Shown one piece after another: positions 18,135 to 28,691 of a stretch of 64,000 nucleotides of DNA. Location: contig NZ_JAHLKM010000001.1 in NCBI RefSeq assembly GCF_024449025.1, positions 289,267 through 353,266 on the forward strand, given 5' to 3'. Source of the DNA: Natronomonas aquatica. GTDB lineage: Archaea; Halobacteriota; Halobacteria; Halobacteriales; Haloarculaceae. Within the stretch, counting starts at the first letter, position 1; each line of letters begins with the position of its first letter. A model generated the notes under the pieces. The model did no database searches and was not told the origin of the DNA. It worked only from the letters and a program-made list of their open reading frames with translations. The translations under genes were made by a program, and so were the position numbers.

Positions 18135-20636
18135 TCAGTCGGCGGCCGCGCTCGCGTTCGCCGCAGCCTGCCACTCGCGAAGCCGATCACCGGAGACGCC
18201 CTGGACGTCGTCGGCGACGGCGTCGGCGTCGGCGGCCCGGAGATCCTCGATCGACTCGATCCCGGCGGCGGCGAGTTTCTCGGCAGTCTTGGCGCCGACC
18301 CCGTCGAGGTCCTCGATTTCGGAGGCCGCCTGTCGCTCCCTGTAGTCGGCGTAGTTGCAGATCGGACAGCCGAGGTCCCATGGGTCGTCGTCAGCCCCGT
18401 CGGTGACGAGGAGATGGGGGAGGTCGTGCTCCTCACAGCGTCCCTCGGTCACTTCGATGTCGCCGCGTCGCGGCAACGGCAGGGAGTATTCGCACTCGGG
18501 ATACCGGGTACAACCCACGAGCCGCGAGCCGTTCCGGAGCCGTTTGATCGCTAGTTCGCCGCCGTGTTCCGTTCCACACTCGGGGCAGACACCGATGACC
18601 TCGTCGTCGGTATCGTCGGCCTCCTCGGACTTACACTGCGGACAGCCGTGAACGAACGTGCTCCGGCCGGCAAGCATCTTCACGTGCCTGAGATCGTGTT
18701 CGGAACAGGTCTCCTCGAGGACGGTCGGTTCGCCCTGGTTCGGCAACGGCAGCGTGTACCGACACTCGGGGAAGCCGTCACAGCCGACGAAGTACGAGCC
18801 CTGCCGGGATCGGCGGACGAGCAGGCTCTCGCCGCACTCGGGACACGACCCCAGCGTCCGGTCTGCCTTCATCGACTCCCGGAGGTGTTCGCCGACGGCC
18901 TCCCGGGAGTCGTGGAGTTCCTCGAAGATCGCCTCGAGCATCTCACGGGACTCGTCGGTCACCTCCTCGAGGTCCTTCTCGCCGTCGACGATCGCCTGCA
19001 TGTCGGCCTCCAGTTGGGCCGTCATCCCCTCGTCGACGATCCGGTCGGCGAACTTCTCGGCGGCCTCGACGACGGCGACGGCCAGCTTCGTCGGTCGCGG
19101 CGGATCGCTCTCGATGTATCCCCGGTCGTAGAGCTTCTGGAGGGTGTTGTGTCTGGTCGATTTCGTCCCGATACCGAGGTCGGCCATCTCCTCGATGAGC
19201 CGGGACTGTCCCCGGCGTCGGGGCGGCTGGGTCTGTTTGGCCTCGATGCGGGCGTCCTCGACGTCGAGCAGTTCGCCCTCCTCGACGGCGGGGACGTGGT
19301 TCTCCGCGGTCGAGCGGTACGGGTACACCTCGTGGTAGCCAGGATCGACGAGCCGCTTGCCGTTGGATTTCAACAGACAGCCGTTGGCGTCGGCGACGAC
19401 CTTCAGGTGCTCCCACTCGGCGGCGTCGGCGACCGTCGCAAAGAAGTGTCTGACGACGAGCTCGTAGACCTCCCACTCGTCGTCGGAGAGACCGTCCCGG
19501 TCTGGGATCTCGCCAGTCGGGTGGATCGGCGGGTGGTCGGTGGTCTCCTCGTCACCCTCAGTCGGCTCGATATCCTCGGCCGCCAGAAGCGACTCGGCGT
19601 CCTCCGAAAAGAGGTAGTGGCCGGTGAACTCCGAGAGCAGCGCCTCGGGGTCGAGATCGTCCGGGTAGACGGTGTTGTCCGTCCGCGGGTAGGTGATGTA
19701 GCCGGCGGTGTAGAGTTCCTCGGCGACGCTCATCGCCTTCTGGGCGGAGAGGCCGACCGAACTCGCGGCACTGATATACCGGGTCGTATCGAACGGAGCC
19801 GGCGGCTCGTCGGTCCGGGTCCGCCGGCGGACGGACTCGACGATCGCCTCGCGGGCACCCTGTAGCCGTTCGAACGCCTCGGTCGCGTCGGCCTCGTTCC
19901 AGACGCGTTCTTTCTCTTTGCCGTCCTCGCGTCTGAAGTACTGGGCCTCGAAGGCGGTGTCGGCCTGCAGCAGGTCCGCGAACAGCTCCCAGTAGTCGTC
20001 GGGTTCGAAGGCCTGGATCTCCCGCTCGCGGTCGACGATGAGCTTTAGCGTCGGCGACTGGACCCGTCCGACTGAGATGAAATCCTCCCCGAGTTGGCCG
20101 GCCGAAAGCGAAAGAAAGCGAGTGAGCGCGGCCCCCCACAGCAGATCGATGATCTGTCGGGCCTCACCGGCCGCCGCGAGATCGAAGTCCAGATCGTCGG
20201 GGTTTCCGAACGCCTCGCGGACCTCGTTTTCGGTGATCGAGGAGAAACGAACCCGTTCGATCGGGATATCGGTCTCCTCGCGGATCAGTTCGTAGGCTTC
20301 CTTGCCGATGAGTTCGCCCTCCCGGTCGTAGTCGGTCGCGATCGTCGCCCGGTCGGCGCGTCCGGACAGTTCCTTGAGCGTCCGGACGATGTTCTCCTGG
20401 GTCGGCGTCTTGACGATGTCCGCCTCGACGAGTTCGGCGGGCTGGACGTCGCGCCAGTCGGCGTACTCCGGCGGGAAGTCGACGCCGACGACGTGCCCCG
20501 AGAGCCCGACACAGCGTTTCTCGCCCCAGCGGTAGACGTTGACGCCGTTGCGCCGCCCCGTGGACGCGGTGTCGTCCGAGAGGATCTCGGCGATCCGGCG
20601 CGCTGCGTTGTCTTTTTCGGTAACGATGAGTTCCAC
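18135..20636 (-). CDS. topA: DNA topoisomerase I (type IA)
   Basis: An 833-residue enzyme relaxing negative supercoils. The TOPRIM acids are in ATDYDREGE (about residues 100-107) and the active-site tyrosine is Y316 in ITYPRTDNT. The C-terminus holds zinc ribbons ([10 protein letters not shown]...CDGFPEC and CPECGTEHG...CTRYPEC) with further CxxC sites. It ends with a helix-hairpin-helix domain ([14 protein letters not shown] and [10 protein letters not shown]). The start is taken as GTG at 20636, so the protein begins [15 protein letters not shown], matching the family start. The minus-strand TTGAAAAAC about 28 bases upstream can act as the TATA box. The longer reading needs a TTG start. Confidence 0.92.
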   Translation of the reverse strand: MELIVTEKDNAARRIAEILSDDTASTGRRNGVNVYRWGEKRCVGLSGHVVGVDFPPEYADWRDVQPAELVEADIVKTPTQENIVRTLKELSGRADRATIATDYDREGELIGKEAYELIREETDIPIERVRFSSITENEVREAFGNPDDLDFDLAAAGEARQIIDLLWGAALTRFLSLSAGQLGEDFISVGRVQSPTLKLIVDREREIQAFEPDDYWELFADLLQADTAFEAQYFRREDGKEKERVWNEADATEAFERLQGAREAIVESVRRRTRTDEPPAPFDTTRYISAASSVGLSAQKAMSVAEELYTAGYITYPRTDNTVYPDDLDPEALLSEFTGHYLFSEDAESLLAAEDIEPTEGDEETTDHPPIHPTGEIPDRDGLSDDEWEVYELVVRHFFATVADAAEWEHLKVVADANGCLLKSNGKRLVDPGYHEVYPYRSTAENHVPAVEEGELLDVEDARIEAKQTQPPRRRGQSRLIEEMADLGIGTKSTRHNTLQKLYDRGYIESDPPRPTKLAVAVVEAAEKFADRIVDEGMTAQLEADMQAIVDGEKDLEEVTDESREMLEAIFEELHDSREAVGEHLRESMKADRTLGSCPECGESLLVRRSRQGSYFVGCDGFPECRYTLPLPNQGEPTVLEETCSEHDLRHVKMLAGRSTFVHGCPQCKSEEADDTDDEVIGVCPECGTEHGGELAIKRLRNGSRLVGCTRYPECEYSLPLPRRGDIEVTEGRCEEHDLPHLLVTDGADDDPWDLGCPICNYADYRERQAASEIEDLDGVGAKTAEKLAAAGIESIEDLRAADADAVADDVQGVSGDRLREWQAAANASAAAD

Positions 20637-20745
20637 GTTGGCTCCGGGTACGCCGACTCCGTTTTTCAACCTTTCGTCGAAACGCTTTCGAACCGAAGGA
20701 GAACGCCTGCGAGCGTGTACGCGCGCGATCAGCCCTCGGGCGATG

Positions 20746-22230
20746 TCAGCCGTCCAGCCGCTCGCGCAACAGTTCGTTGACCGTTCCGGGGTCCGCGCTG
20801 CCCTGTGTCTTCCCCATGACCTGTCCGACGAGGAAGTTCAGCGCGCCGTCCTCGCCGGCGTGGTAGTCCTCGACTGCACCGGCGTTCTCCTCGATCGCCT
20901 CCGCGACGGCGGTTTCGACGACGTCAGCGTCGGTCTTGCCGAGGCCCTCCCGTTCGACGATCCCGTCCGGGTCGAGCCCGTCGTCGAGCATCCGCCGGAG
21001 GACGATCTCCTCGGCGTTCTTGACGGTGATCTCCTCGGCGTCGACTAGCTCGACGAGCCGGGTGAACTCCTCGAGGCGGTCCTCGACGTCCGTGATCGAC
21101 ATGTCCCGGTAGTTGAGCTCCCCGAGGAGGTTGTCGGCGACCCACGTCGCGGCGGTATCGGGGTCGAAAGAGCCCGCGATCCGTTCGTAGAAGTCCGCGA
21201 CCTGCTTCGTCGAGGTGAGTTTTTCGGCGGATTCCCGATCGAGACCGAACTCCTCGCGGAACCGCTCCCGTCGGGCGTCCGGCAGTTCGGGGATCTCGAT
21301 TTCGTCTTTCCAGTCGGAGACCCGAAGCGGCGGGAGATCCGCCTCACGGAAGTACCGGTAGTCCTTCTCGGCCTCCTTCGAGCGCATCGAGACGGTGATC
21401 CCGCGGGACTCGTCCCAGTGGCGGGTCTCCTGTTCGACCTCCCGGCCGCGCTGGATCGCGTTCTTCTGTCGTGTCTCCTCGTAGGCCAGCGCTTTCTCGG
21501 CACCCTTGTGACTGGAGATGTTCTTCACTTCGGTCCGGTTGGCCGATTCGAGCGTTTCCCCGTCGATATCGCCGTCCCCGGCGCTACGCTCGACGATCGA
21601 GAGGTTCGCGTCGACCCGCAGGCTGCCGTTCCGGGTGACGTCGAAGACGCCGAGGTACTCGAGCACCTCGGTGAGCTTCGTGAGGAAGGCCCGCGCCTCC
21701 GCGGCGCTCCGGAAGTCGGGCTCGGTAACGATCTCCATGAGCGGTGTTCCAGCGCGGTTGTAGTCGACGAGCGTGTACTCGGCGGTGTCGATCGAGCCGC
21801 CGGCGTGCGAGAGACTGCCCGGATCCTCCTCGAGGTGGGCGCGTTCGATCCCGACGGTCCGGCGCTCGCCGTCGACGCTGAATTCGAGTTCGCCGCCGTC
21901 ACAGATCGGGGCGTCGTACTGGGTGATCTGGAAGTTCTTGGGTAGATCCGGGTAGTAGTAGTTCTTCCGGTGAAACCGGGTCTCCTCGGGGATCTCCGAA
22001 TCGAGGGCCTTCCCGACCTTGACGGCGGCCTCGACGGCGCCCTCGTTGAGCACCGGCAGGGCGCCGGGGAGGCCGAGACAGACGGGACAGGTCCGGGTGT
22101 TCGGCGCCTCGTCGTCGGCCGTGTCGGTCGAACAGCCACAGAAGATCTTCGTCGCCGTCTCGAGTTGGACGTGAACCTCGAGGCCGATGACGGCCGTGAG
22201 ATCGCGCTGCTCGGCGGTCTGTGCGGTCAT
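20746..22230 (-). CDS. gatB: Aspartyl/glutamyl-tRNA amidotransferase subunit B
   Basis: A 494-residue subunit of GatCAB, which converts Asp-tRNA(Asn) and Glu-tRNA(Gln) to the amides. GLEVHVQLETATKIFCGC opens the kinase-like domain, with zinc-type cysteines at CGCS and CPVC. FHRKNYYYPDLPKNFQITQYD follows and the YqeY-like tail ends LVGQVMGKTQGSADPGTVN. The ATG at 22230 is used; the frame is open much farther upstream without protein-like content. gatA and gatC are not in the window. Confidence 0.95.
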   Translation of the reverse strand: MTAQTAEQRDLTAVIGLEVHVQLETATKIFCGCSTDTADDEAPNTRTCPVCLGLPGALPVLNEGAVEAAVKVGKALDSEIPEETRFHRKNYYYPDLPKNFQITQYDAPICDGGELEFSVDGERRTVGIERAHLEEDPGSLSHAGGSIDTAEYTLVDYNRAGTPLMEIVTEPDFRSAAEARAFLTKLTEVLEYLGVFDVTRNGSLRVDANLSIVERSAGDGDIDGETLESANRTEVKNISSHKGAEKALAYEETRQKNAIQRGREVEQETRHWDESRGITVSMRSKEAEKDYRYFREADLPPLRVSDWKDEIEIPELPDARRERFREEFGLDRESAEKLTSTKQVADFYERIAGSFDPDTAATWVADNLLGELNYRDMSITDVEDRLEEFTRLVELVDAEEITVKNAEEIVLRRMLDDGLDPDGIVEREGLGKTDADVVETAVAEAIEENAGAVEDYHAGEDGALNFLVGQVMGKTQGSADPGTVNELLRERLDG

Positions 22231-22338
22231 TACGCTCCTGTTTTCGCGCGGAGGCTTTAGCCTAACGACAGCCGTCGGCGGGAACACCCGGGGAGGTGTC
22301 GGGTACAGGCTGAAGTCGCCCCGCCCCGTACCGCCGGT

Positions 22339-23568
22339 ATGGACCGGCGATCGTATCTCTCGGCGCTCGGGGTCGTCGCCGCCGGCTCCCTCGCCGGGTG
22401 TAGCGGGAACGGGTCGGGCGACGGGGGCTCGGACGGCGAAGAGTCGGACGGTTCGGAGCCGGACGGCGCCGATACGGACGGCTCCGACACCGTCGGAGTC
22501 ACCGTCGAGACGGTCACCGAAGGGCTCGAGCATCCGTGGGGGGTCGCCTTCCTGCCGGACGGAAAGCGACTGCTCGTGACGGAGCGTGACGCCGGGCGAC
22601 TGTCCCTCGTCGATCGGGAAAGCGGCGAGCGAGAACCGCTCGGCGGTACACCCGAAGTGTACGCCGGGGGACAGGGCGGACTCCTCGACGTCGCCGTCCA
22701 TCCGGGCTTCCCGGACGAGCCGTGGGTGTATCTGACCTACTCGGCGACGAACGACACCGGGGCCTCGGGCACCCACCTCGGCCGGGGGCGGCTCGACCCC
22801 GGTGCGGCGCGGCTATCCTCGTTCGAACTCCTTCACGCCGCCGAACCGTTCGTCGAATCCGACGGCCACTACGGATCACGGGTCGTCTTCGGGACGGACG
22901 GGGCGGCCTATCTGACCGTCGGGGACCGCCAATTCAAGAATTTCGGGCCCGATCACGTCGCCCAGAACACGACGAACGAACTCGGGGCGACGCTCCGGCT
23001 GGCGCCCGACGGCTCGGTTCCCGACGACAACCCCTTCCTCGAGGATCCGGACGTCGAGGATACGATCTTCAGCTACGGCCATCGGAACCCCCAGTCGATG
23101 GCCGTCCACCCCGAGACGGGCGAACTCTGGCAGGCCGAACACGGCGAACGGGACGGCGACGAGATCAACGTCCTCGAACGCGGCGGCAACTACGGCTGGC
23201 CGGTCGCGACGTACGCCTGCGAGTACGGCACCGACGACCCTGTCGGCGACCGGCCGGACGAGCGAGAGGAGTTCGTCGAGCCGGTCCACTACTGGGAGTG
23301 CGGCAGTGGCGGGTTCCCGCCCTCGGGGGCGGCGTTCTACGACGGCGAGGCGTTCCCGGCGTGGCGCGGCGATCTGTTCCTCGGTAACCTGGCCGGGGAG
23401 TACCTCGGCCGCTTCGCCGTCGACGGCCGGAGCGTCGAGGAACGCGAGCCACTCTTGACCGACCGGGGATGGCGAATCAGGGCGATCGAGAGCGCGCCCG
23501 GAAACGGCGGCCTCCACGTGGCGATCGACGGCGATCCCGCCCCGATTGTCCGGCTGGTCCCCGAGTGA
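22339..23568 (+). CDS. PQQ-dependent aldose sugar dehydrogenase-like Tat lipoprotein
   Basis: A 409-residue secreted protein. It starts with a twin-arginine signal (MDRRSYLSALGVVAAGS) and a lipobox LAGC with C21 as the lipid-anchored cysteine, then an acidic Gly/Ser/Asp linker to about residue 55. The beta-propeller has the soluble glucose dehydrogenase features: LEHPWGVAFLPDG, GGQGGLLDVAVHPGF, YGHRNPQSMAVHPETGELW and RGGNYGWPVATY. It likely oxidises sugars outside the membrane using PQQ, or is a propeller of that family with another ligand. It stands alone. Confidence 0.9.
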   Translation: MDRRSYLSALGVVAAGSLAGCSGNGSGDGGSDGEESDGSEPDGADTDGSDTVGVTVETVTEGLEHPWGVAFLPDGKRLLVTERDAGRLSLVDRESGEREPLGGTPEVYAGGQGGLLDVAVHPGFPDEPWVYLTYSATNDTGASGTHLGRGRLDPGAARLSSFELLHAAEPFVESDGHYGSRVVFGTDGAAYLTVGDRQFKNFGPDHVAQNTTNELGATLRLAPDGSVPDDNPFLEDPDVEDTIFSYGHRNPQSMAVHPETGELWQAEHGERDGDEINVLERGGNYGWPVATYACEYGTDDPVGDRPDEREEFVEPVHYWECGSGGFPPSGAAFYDGEAFPAWRGDLFLGNLAGEYLGRFAVDGRSVEEREPLLTDRGWRIRAIESAPGNGGLHVAIDGDPAPIVRLVPE

Positions 23569-23652
23569 TCGCTACCCCTCAGAACCGGACCGGACCGAAC
23601 CAGCCGATCCCGACCGGGCGGCGTATCAGCCGCAGTGAGAATGTCTGACGCA

Positions 23653-23661
23653 CATTTATAC
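23653..23661 (+). promoter_or_regulatory. TATA box of the coiled-coil/smc/scpA operon
   Basis: CATTTATAC lies 24-32 bases before the ATG at 23685, the correct place for a leaderless transcript. Confidence 0.6.
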
Positions 23662-23684
23662 GTCCGGGGAGCGGTAACGGAAGT

Positions 23685-24038
23685 ATGTCCGGGAACCGAG
23701 TCGAGGAACTCGAGGCCAAGGTCCGCGAGCTCGAGGCGACAGTCGAAGGATTGACAGACGAACTCGTCGAGACGAAAGAACGGCTTGGCGCCCTCGAGGA
23801 CGAAGCCGGCGTCGAACCCGACGTACTCGTCGGGCGTGGTGTCGATCGGGACCGGTCGATCGGGACGGGTCCGTCAGCCGACACCGAACGCGGGAACGGA
23901 CCGGCGACGGGCGAGGAACCGATGGCCGACGAGGAGTCGACGACGGAAGCCGAGACGACGGAAGCGGAAGCGGAGGCGGAGTCCGACGGGGAGGAGAAGA
24001 CGGACTCCGAATCCGGCGACGACATCATCGTCGCCTGA
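23685..24038 (+). CDS. Small coiled-coil acidic protein upstream of smc
   Basis: A 117-residue protein. Residues about 3-45 form a heptad-repeat coiled coil (VEELEAKVRELEATVEGLTD); the rest is a disordered, very acidic tail (TEAETTEAEAEAESDGEE). It ends in DDIIVA. It is nine bases before smc in the same operon and may help condensin-like SMC-ScpA function, but this is inferred from position only. Confidence 0.75.
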   Translation: MSGNRVEELEAKVRELEATVEGLTDELVETKERLGALEDEAGVEPDVLVGRGVDRDRSIGTGPSADTERGNGPATGEEPMADEESTTEAETTEAEAEAESDGEEKTDSESGDDIIVA

Positions 24039-24047
24039 TCCGACGCT

Positions 24048-27000
24048 ATGCATATCAAAGAACTCGTCCTCGACAACTTCAAGAGCTTCGGCCGTAAGAC
24101 GCGTGTCCCGTTATACGAGGATTTCACCACGATCAGCGGCCCGAACGGCTCCGGGAAATCCAACATCATCGATTCGGTGCTCTTCGCGCTCGGGCTCGCC
24201 CGTACGTCGGGCATCCGCGCGGAAAAACTGACCGACCTCATCTACAACCCCGGCCACGAGGACGAGGCGAACGACTTCTCCGGAGAGCGGGAAGCCTCGG
24301 TCGAAGTCATCCTCGACAACAGCGACGGGACGCTTACCCGCCAGCAGGTCGTGTCGGCGGCCGGCACGGAGAAGATCGGGGACACCGAGGAGATCTCGGT
24401 CCGACGGCGGGTCAAACAGACCGACGAGGACACCTATTACTCGTATTATTATCTCAACGGCCGGTCGGTGAACCTCTCGGACATCCAGGACCTGCTCGCA
24501 CAGGCCGGCGTTACCCCCGAGGGGTACAACGTCGTGATGCAGGGCGACGTGACCGAGATCATCACCATGACACCCGGTTCGCGCCGGACGATCATCGACG
24601 AGATCGCCGGCGTCGCCCAGTTCGACGCGAAGAAGGAGGACGCCTTCGAGGAACTCGAGACGGTACAGGATCGGGTTTCGGAGGCCGAACTCCGGATCGA
24701 AGAAAAGGAGGGCCGCCTCGAGAGACTCGAGGACGAACGCGAGACGGCGCTGGAGTACAAGGAACTGAAAGCCGAAAAGGAAGAGTACGAGGGCTATCGG
24801 AAGGCGGCCGAACTCGAGGAGAAGCGGGACGAGATCGAATCGGTGCGCGAGACGATCGAGACGAAAGCGGAGAAACGCGACGAGCTACAGCGGGAACTCG
24901 ACGAACGGCAGGGCCGGGTGACGCGCCTCGAGGAGGATCTGGCCGATCTCAACGCCGAGATCGAGCGGAAAGGCGAGGACGAACAGCTAGCGATCAAACG
25001 CGAGATCGAAGAGACGAAAGGCGAGATCGCCCGCCTCGAGGACCGCATCGGGACCGAAAACGACCGGATCGAGGACGCCGAGGCCGAGCGCCGACAGGCG
25101 TTCGTCCAGATCGACCGCAAACAGGAGACGATCGACGACCTCGAGGCGGAGATCCGGAACCTGAAAGTCGAGAAATCCTCGCTGAAGGCCGAAGTCAAGG
25201 AGAAGGAGGCCGAACTCGAGGAGGTCGAAGCCGAGATCGAGGCGGTCGACAGCGAATACGAGGCGACCAGGGACGCACTCGAGGAGCGCCGCGAGACGCT
25301 CCAGAAACTGAAAGACGAGCGAAACGAACTCCAGCGCGAACAGGACCGGCTGCTCGATGAATCGCGCCGCCGGACGAACGCCGAACGCGAAAAAAAGGGG
25401 GCGATCGAAAGCGCCGAGGCCGAACTCCCGGAGATCGACGCGGAGCTATCCGATCTCCGGAACGAACTGGAGAAAGCCGAGACGAACCGGGAGACGATCG
25501 CCGAGGTCGTCGAGGATTTAAAACAGGAAAGACGCGGTATACAGGACGATCTCGAGTCGATCGAGGACGAGATCTCCGAAAAGCAACAGGAGTACGCCGA
25601 ACTCGAGGCCCGGGCCGACGAGAGCGGGGACGCCTCCTACGGGCGGGCGGTCACGACGGTCCTGAACGCGGAGTTCGACGGCGTCCACGGAACCGTCGGC
25701 CAGCTCGGCGGCGTCGCTCCCGAATACGCGACCGCGTGTGAGACGGCGGCAGGGGGGCGGCTCGCGAACGTCGTTGTCGACGACGACGGCGTCGGCCAGC
25801 GATGTATCGAACACCTGAAATCGAGAAACGCCGGGCGTGCGACGTTCCTCCCGATGACGGAGATGCACGGTCGGTCGCTGCCGTCGGCGCCCGACCTGCC
25901 GGGCGTCGTCGATTTCGCGTACAACCTCATCGACTTCGACCCCGAGTACGCGGAGGTGTTCTCCTACGTCGTCGGCGACACGCTCGTCGTCGAGGACATG
26001 GAGACGGCACGGGATCTGATGGGCGAGTACCGGCTTGTCACCCTGGAGGGCGACCTCGTCGAGAAGTCCGGCGCGATGACGGGCGGTTCCAGTTCCGGAT
26101 CGCGGTACGCCTTCACCAAGAGCGGCAAGGGACAACTCCAGCGGGTCGCAGAACGGATCACCGACCTTCAGGAGCAAAAGGAATCGATCCGGGCGGACCT
26201 CCGGGACGTCGAGTCCAGACTCGACGACGCCCGCGACCGCCAGACCGACGCGGCCGAGCAGGTCCGCGACATCGAGGCCGAGATCGAATCGCTCGAAAGC
26301 GACCGAGAGGAGGTCGAAGACCGGATCGATCGGCTCGAATCCGAGCTGGAATCGATCGAGGAAGAACGCGAGGCCGTCGCCGAGCGGATGGAGTCGATCG
26401 AGGCCGACATCGACGAGAAAGACGACGATATCGCGGCCGTAGAGGCCGACATCGAGGATCTGGAGGCCGAGATCGCCGACTCCGAGATTCCGGAGTTGAC
26501 CGGGAAAGCCGAATCGATCCGCGAGGAGATCGCGGACCTCGAAGACCGGATGGGCGAGATCGACGGCGACCGCAACGAACTCGAACTCGAAAAGCAGTAC
26601 GCCGAGGAGGCCATCGAGGAGCTACACGACAACATCGAGACGGCCCAGAACCGCAAGGCCGAGGCCGAAGAGCGCGTCGCCGAACTCGAAGCGAAGATCG
26701 AGGACGAACGGGGGACGCTCGCCGAAAAGGAGGAGGCCGTCGCCGAACTCGAGGAGGAACTCTCGGATCTCAAGGGTGACCGCGAGGAACTGAAAGACGA
26801 CCTCGCGGAGGCGAAATCGGCCCGCGACGAGCAGAAGGAGGCGGTCACACGCATCGAGTCCGACCTCGAAGAGCTCGAAACCACCGAGGGGCGACTCGAG
26901 TGGGAGATCGACGAGCTCGACGCACAGGTCGGCGAGTACGACCCCGACGAGATCCCGGACCACGGGACGGTCGAAACCGAGATCTCCCGGCTCGAAGGCG

Positions 27001-27626
27001 AGATGAACGCGTTGGAGCCGGTCAACATGCTCGCGATCGAGGAGTACGACGAGGTCGAGGCCGAACTCACCGAACTCGAGGAGAAACGCGACACGCTCGT
27101 CGAGGAAGCCGACGAGATCAGAGACCGCATCGACCAGTACGAGTCCCGCAAACGGAAGACGTTCATGGACGCCTTCGAGGGCATCAACGAGCAGTTCCGG
27201 GACATCTTCGCGCGGCTCTCGGACGGGAGCGGCGAACTCGTCTTGGAGAACCCCGAGGACCCCTTCGACGGCGGGTTGACGATGAAGGCCCAGCCGGGCG
27301 ACAAGCCGATCCAGCGGCTCGATGCGATGTCGGGCGGCGAGAAATCGCTGACCGCGCTGGCCTTCATTTTCGCGATCCAGCGGTACAACCCGGCACCGTT
27401 CTACGCGCTCGATGAGATCGACGCCTTCCTCGACGCCGCCAACGCCGAGATGGTCGGCGAGATGGTCGAAGAGCTCGCCAGCGACGCCCAGTTCGTCGTC
27501 GTCTCCCACCGTTCGGCGCTTCTGGAACGCTCGGAGAGAGCCATCGGTGTTATGATGCAGGAGGACAACGTCTCGGCAGTGACCGGGATCGACCTGTCGG
27601 CCGAGGGGGTCCCCGCCGATGACTAG
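24048..27626 (+). CDS. smc: Chromosome segregation ATPase SMC
   Basis: A 1192-residue SMC protein that folds and segregates the chromosome as a dimer with kleisin ScpA. Walker A GPNGSGKS is at residues 31-38. A coiled coil spans about 165-535. The hinge is at about 540-680 (FDGVHGTVGQLGG, TGGSSSGSRYAF nearby), followed by the return coil. The ABC signature AMSGGEKS is near 1093-1100 and Walker B FYALDEIDAF near 1119-1127. Length is normal. The stop overlaps the scpA start by eight bases. Confidence 0.97.
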   Translation: MHIKELVLDNFKSFGRKTRVPLYEDFTTISGPNGSGKSNIIDSVLFALGLARTSGIRAEKLTDLIYNPGHEDEANDFSGEREASVEVILDNSDGTLTRQQVVSAAGTEKIGDTEEISVRRRVKQTDEDTYYSYYYLNGRSVNLSDIQDLLAQAGVTPEGYNVVMQGDVTEIITMTPGSRRTIIDEIAGVAQFDAKKEDAFEELETVQDRVSEAELRIEEKEGRLERLEDERETALEYKELKAEKEEYEGYRKAAELEEKRDEIESVRETIETKAEKRDELQRELDERQGRVTRLEEDLADLNAEIERKGEDEQLAIKREIEETKGEIARLEDRIGTENDRIEDAEAERRQAFVQIDRKQETIDDLEAEIRNLKVEKSSLKAEVKEKEAELEEVEAEIEAVDSEYEATRDALEERRETLQKLKDERNELQREQDRLLDESRRRTNAEREKKGAIESAEAELPEIDAELSDLRNELEKAETNRETIAEVVEDLKQERRGIQDDLESIEDEISEKQQEYAELEARADESGDASYGRAVTTVLNAEFDGVHGTVGQLGGVAPEYATACETAAGGRLANVVVDDDGVGQRCIEHLKSRNAGRATFLPMTEMHGRSLPSAPDLPGVVDFAYNLIDFDPEYAEVFSYVVGDTLVVEDMETARDLMGEYRLVTLEGDLVEKSGAMTGGSSSGSRYAFTKSGKGQLQRVAERITDLQEQKESIRADLRDVESRLDDARDRQTDAAEQVRDIEAEIESLESDREEVEDRIDRLESELESIEEEREAVAERMESIEADIDEKDDDIAAVEADIEDLEAEIADSEIPELTGKAESIREEIADLEDRMGEIDGDRNELELEKQYAEEAIEELHDNIETAQNRKAEAEERVAELEAKIEDERGTLAEKEEAVAELEEELSDLKGDREELKDDLAEAKSARDEQKEAVTRIESDLEELETTEGRLEWEIDELDAQVGEYDPDEIPDHGTVETEISRLEGEMNALEPVNMLAIEEYDEVEAELTELEEKRDTLVEEADEIRDRIDQYESRKRKTFMDAFEGINEQFRDIFARLSDGSGELVLENPEDPFDGGLTMKAQPGDKPIQRLDAMSGGEKSLTALAFIFAIQRYNPAPFYALDEIDAFLDAANAEMVGEMVEELASDAQFVVVSHRSALLERSERAIGVMMQEDNVSAVTGIDLSAEGVPADD

Positions 27627-28680
27627 CGAGGGTGAGCGAAGCGAACCCTCGAACAGATCGAGCGGTGAGCGCAGCGAACCGCGAGATAGCGAGGAAGAGC
27701 GGAGTGAGTCCTCGATTCCGACCCGTACCGACGGCGGCGCGACCGGCGAAATCCCGTTGAACATCGCGGATCACGACGCCGAAACAGAGCGTCCCAACGC
27801 GGGCGGCGATCCCGACGAGCGAGGCGACGGGGAAGACGACATCCTCTCGACGTTCGACGTCTCCGATCCCCGCGAGGCGGACGACGACGAGGTCGAGCCC
27901 GTCGAGTTACTCGTCCAGCTTGCCGACGACGGCGAGATCGACCCGTGGGACATCGACGTCGTGACCGTCACCGACAAGTTCCTCGACCGCCTCGACGAGG
28001 CCGACCTCCGAACCGGCGGACGGGCGCTGTTCTACGCGTCGGTGCTGTTGCGGATGAAAAGCGACGCGATGTGGACCGACGAGGAGCCCGACGACGGTGG
28101 GGATCCGGATCCGGAACTGGAGCCGTGGGAGCTCCCGCCCGGCGAGGGGCCGCCGCCCGAGGCGGACCCATTCGCGAAGCTCGAACGGGAGATCGACCGC
28201 CGGATCGAGCGCAAACGCGCCCGCGGGACCCCCGAGACGCTCGACGAACTGGTCCGGGACCTCCGGGAGCGCGAGCGGGACACCTGGTGGAAAAAGTCCC
28301 GGAGCTACGACACCTCGTCCTCGCCGTCGGGATACGGCCGCGGGACGCAGACGCTCGATTACCGTGGAGCCGAGGATCTCCGGGCGGAGGACGAGCCCAC
28401 CGCCGAGGAAGTAACCGGCCGGACGCACGACGAACACATGGAGGAGATCATAAACGACGTCTACCTCCAGCTACAGCGACACTACGACGAGGGGCGAACG
28501 GAAGTGCTGTTCGCGGAGGTCGACGGCGCGGGCGGGTCGACCGTCGATACCTTCCTCGGGGTGCTGTTTTTGGCCCACCGCGGGCGGATCCGGGTCGAAC
28601 AGGACGATCTGTTCGGCGATATGTGGATCCGCGATCCGTCGGCGATCCCGGCCGAAGAGCCGGCGTCGGCCGACGATTGA
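27619..28680 (+). CDS. scpA: Kleisin ScpA with an N-terminal repeat insertion
   Basis: A 353-residue kleisin that bridges SMC heads. The conserved fold begins about residue 85 (EPVELLVQLADDGEIDPWDIDV, RTGGRALFYASVLLRMKSDA) and a winged-helix end is visible (VDTFLGVLFLAHRGRIRVEQ). The first about 35 residues are unusual: MTSEGERSEPSNRSSGERSE and EEERSESS arise from repeated GAGCGNAGCGA DNA units. Family proteins normally lack this, so the true functional core may start later. Translation is coupled to smc. Confidence 0.93.
   Translation: MTSEGERSEPSNRSSGERSEPRDSEEERSESSIPTRTDGGATGEIPLNIADHDAETERPNAGGDPDERGDGEDDILSTFDVSDPREADDDEVEPVELLVQLADDGEIDPWDIDVVTVTDKFLDRLDEADLRTGGRALFYASVLLRMKSDAMWTDEEPDDGGDPDPELEPWELPPGEGPPPEADPFAKLEREIDRRIERKRARGTPETLDELVRDLRERERDTWWKKSRSYDTSSSPSGYGRGTQTLDYRGAEDLRAEDEPTAEEVTGRTHDEHMEEIINDVYLQLQRHYDEGRTEVLFAEVDGAGGSTVDTFLGVLFLAHRGRIRVEQDDLFGDMWIRDPSAIPAEEPASADD
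27629..27714 (+). repeat. Three GAGCGNAGCGA-type units inside the start of scpA
   Basis: GTGAGCGAAGCGAACC (about 27631-27646), GTGAGCGCAGCGAACC (about 27666-27681) and GAGCGGAGTGAGTCC (about 27699-27713) are near-copies of one short partly palindromic unit. They translate as GERSEP, GERSEP and ERSES. The same unit type occurs in the noncoding stretch after tRNA-Lys. Confidence 0.7.
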
Positions 28681-28691
28681 ACGGGGGCGGG

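Noticed and set aside
17341..18174. Longer GGGP synthase reading starting at 18174
   Set aside because: The extra 36 residues are Gly/Arg-rich and overlap the topA stop region; the ATG at 18066 matches the family start.
20539..21048. 169-residue plus-strand frame between topA and gatB
   Set aside because: Mostly antisense to topA and gatB ends with no protein-like signature.
26168..27388. 406-residue Ser-rich minus-strand frame across smc
   Set aside because: Low-complexity Ser/Arg translation opposite the SMC coiled coil, caused by GAG/GAC repeats.
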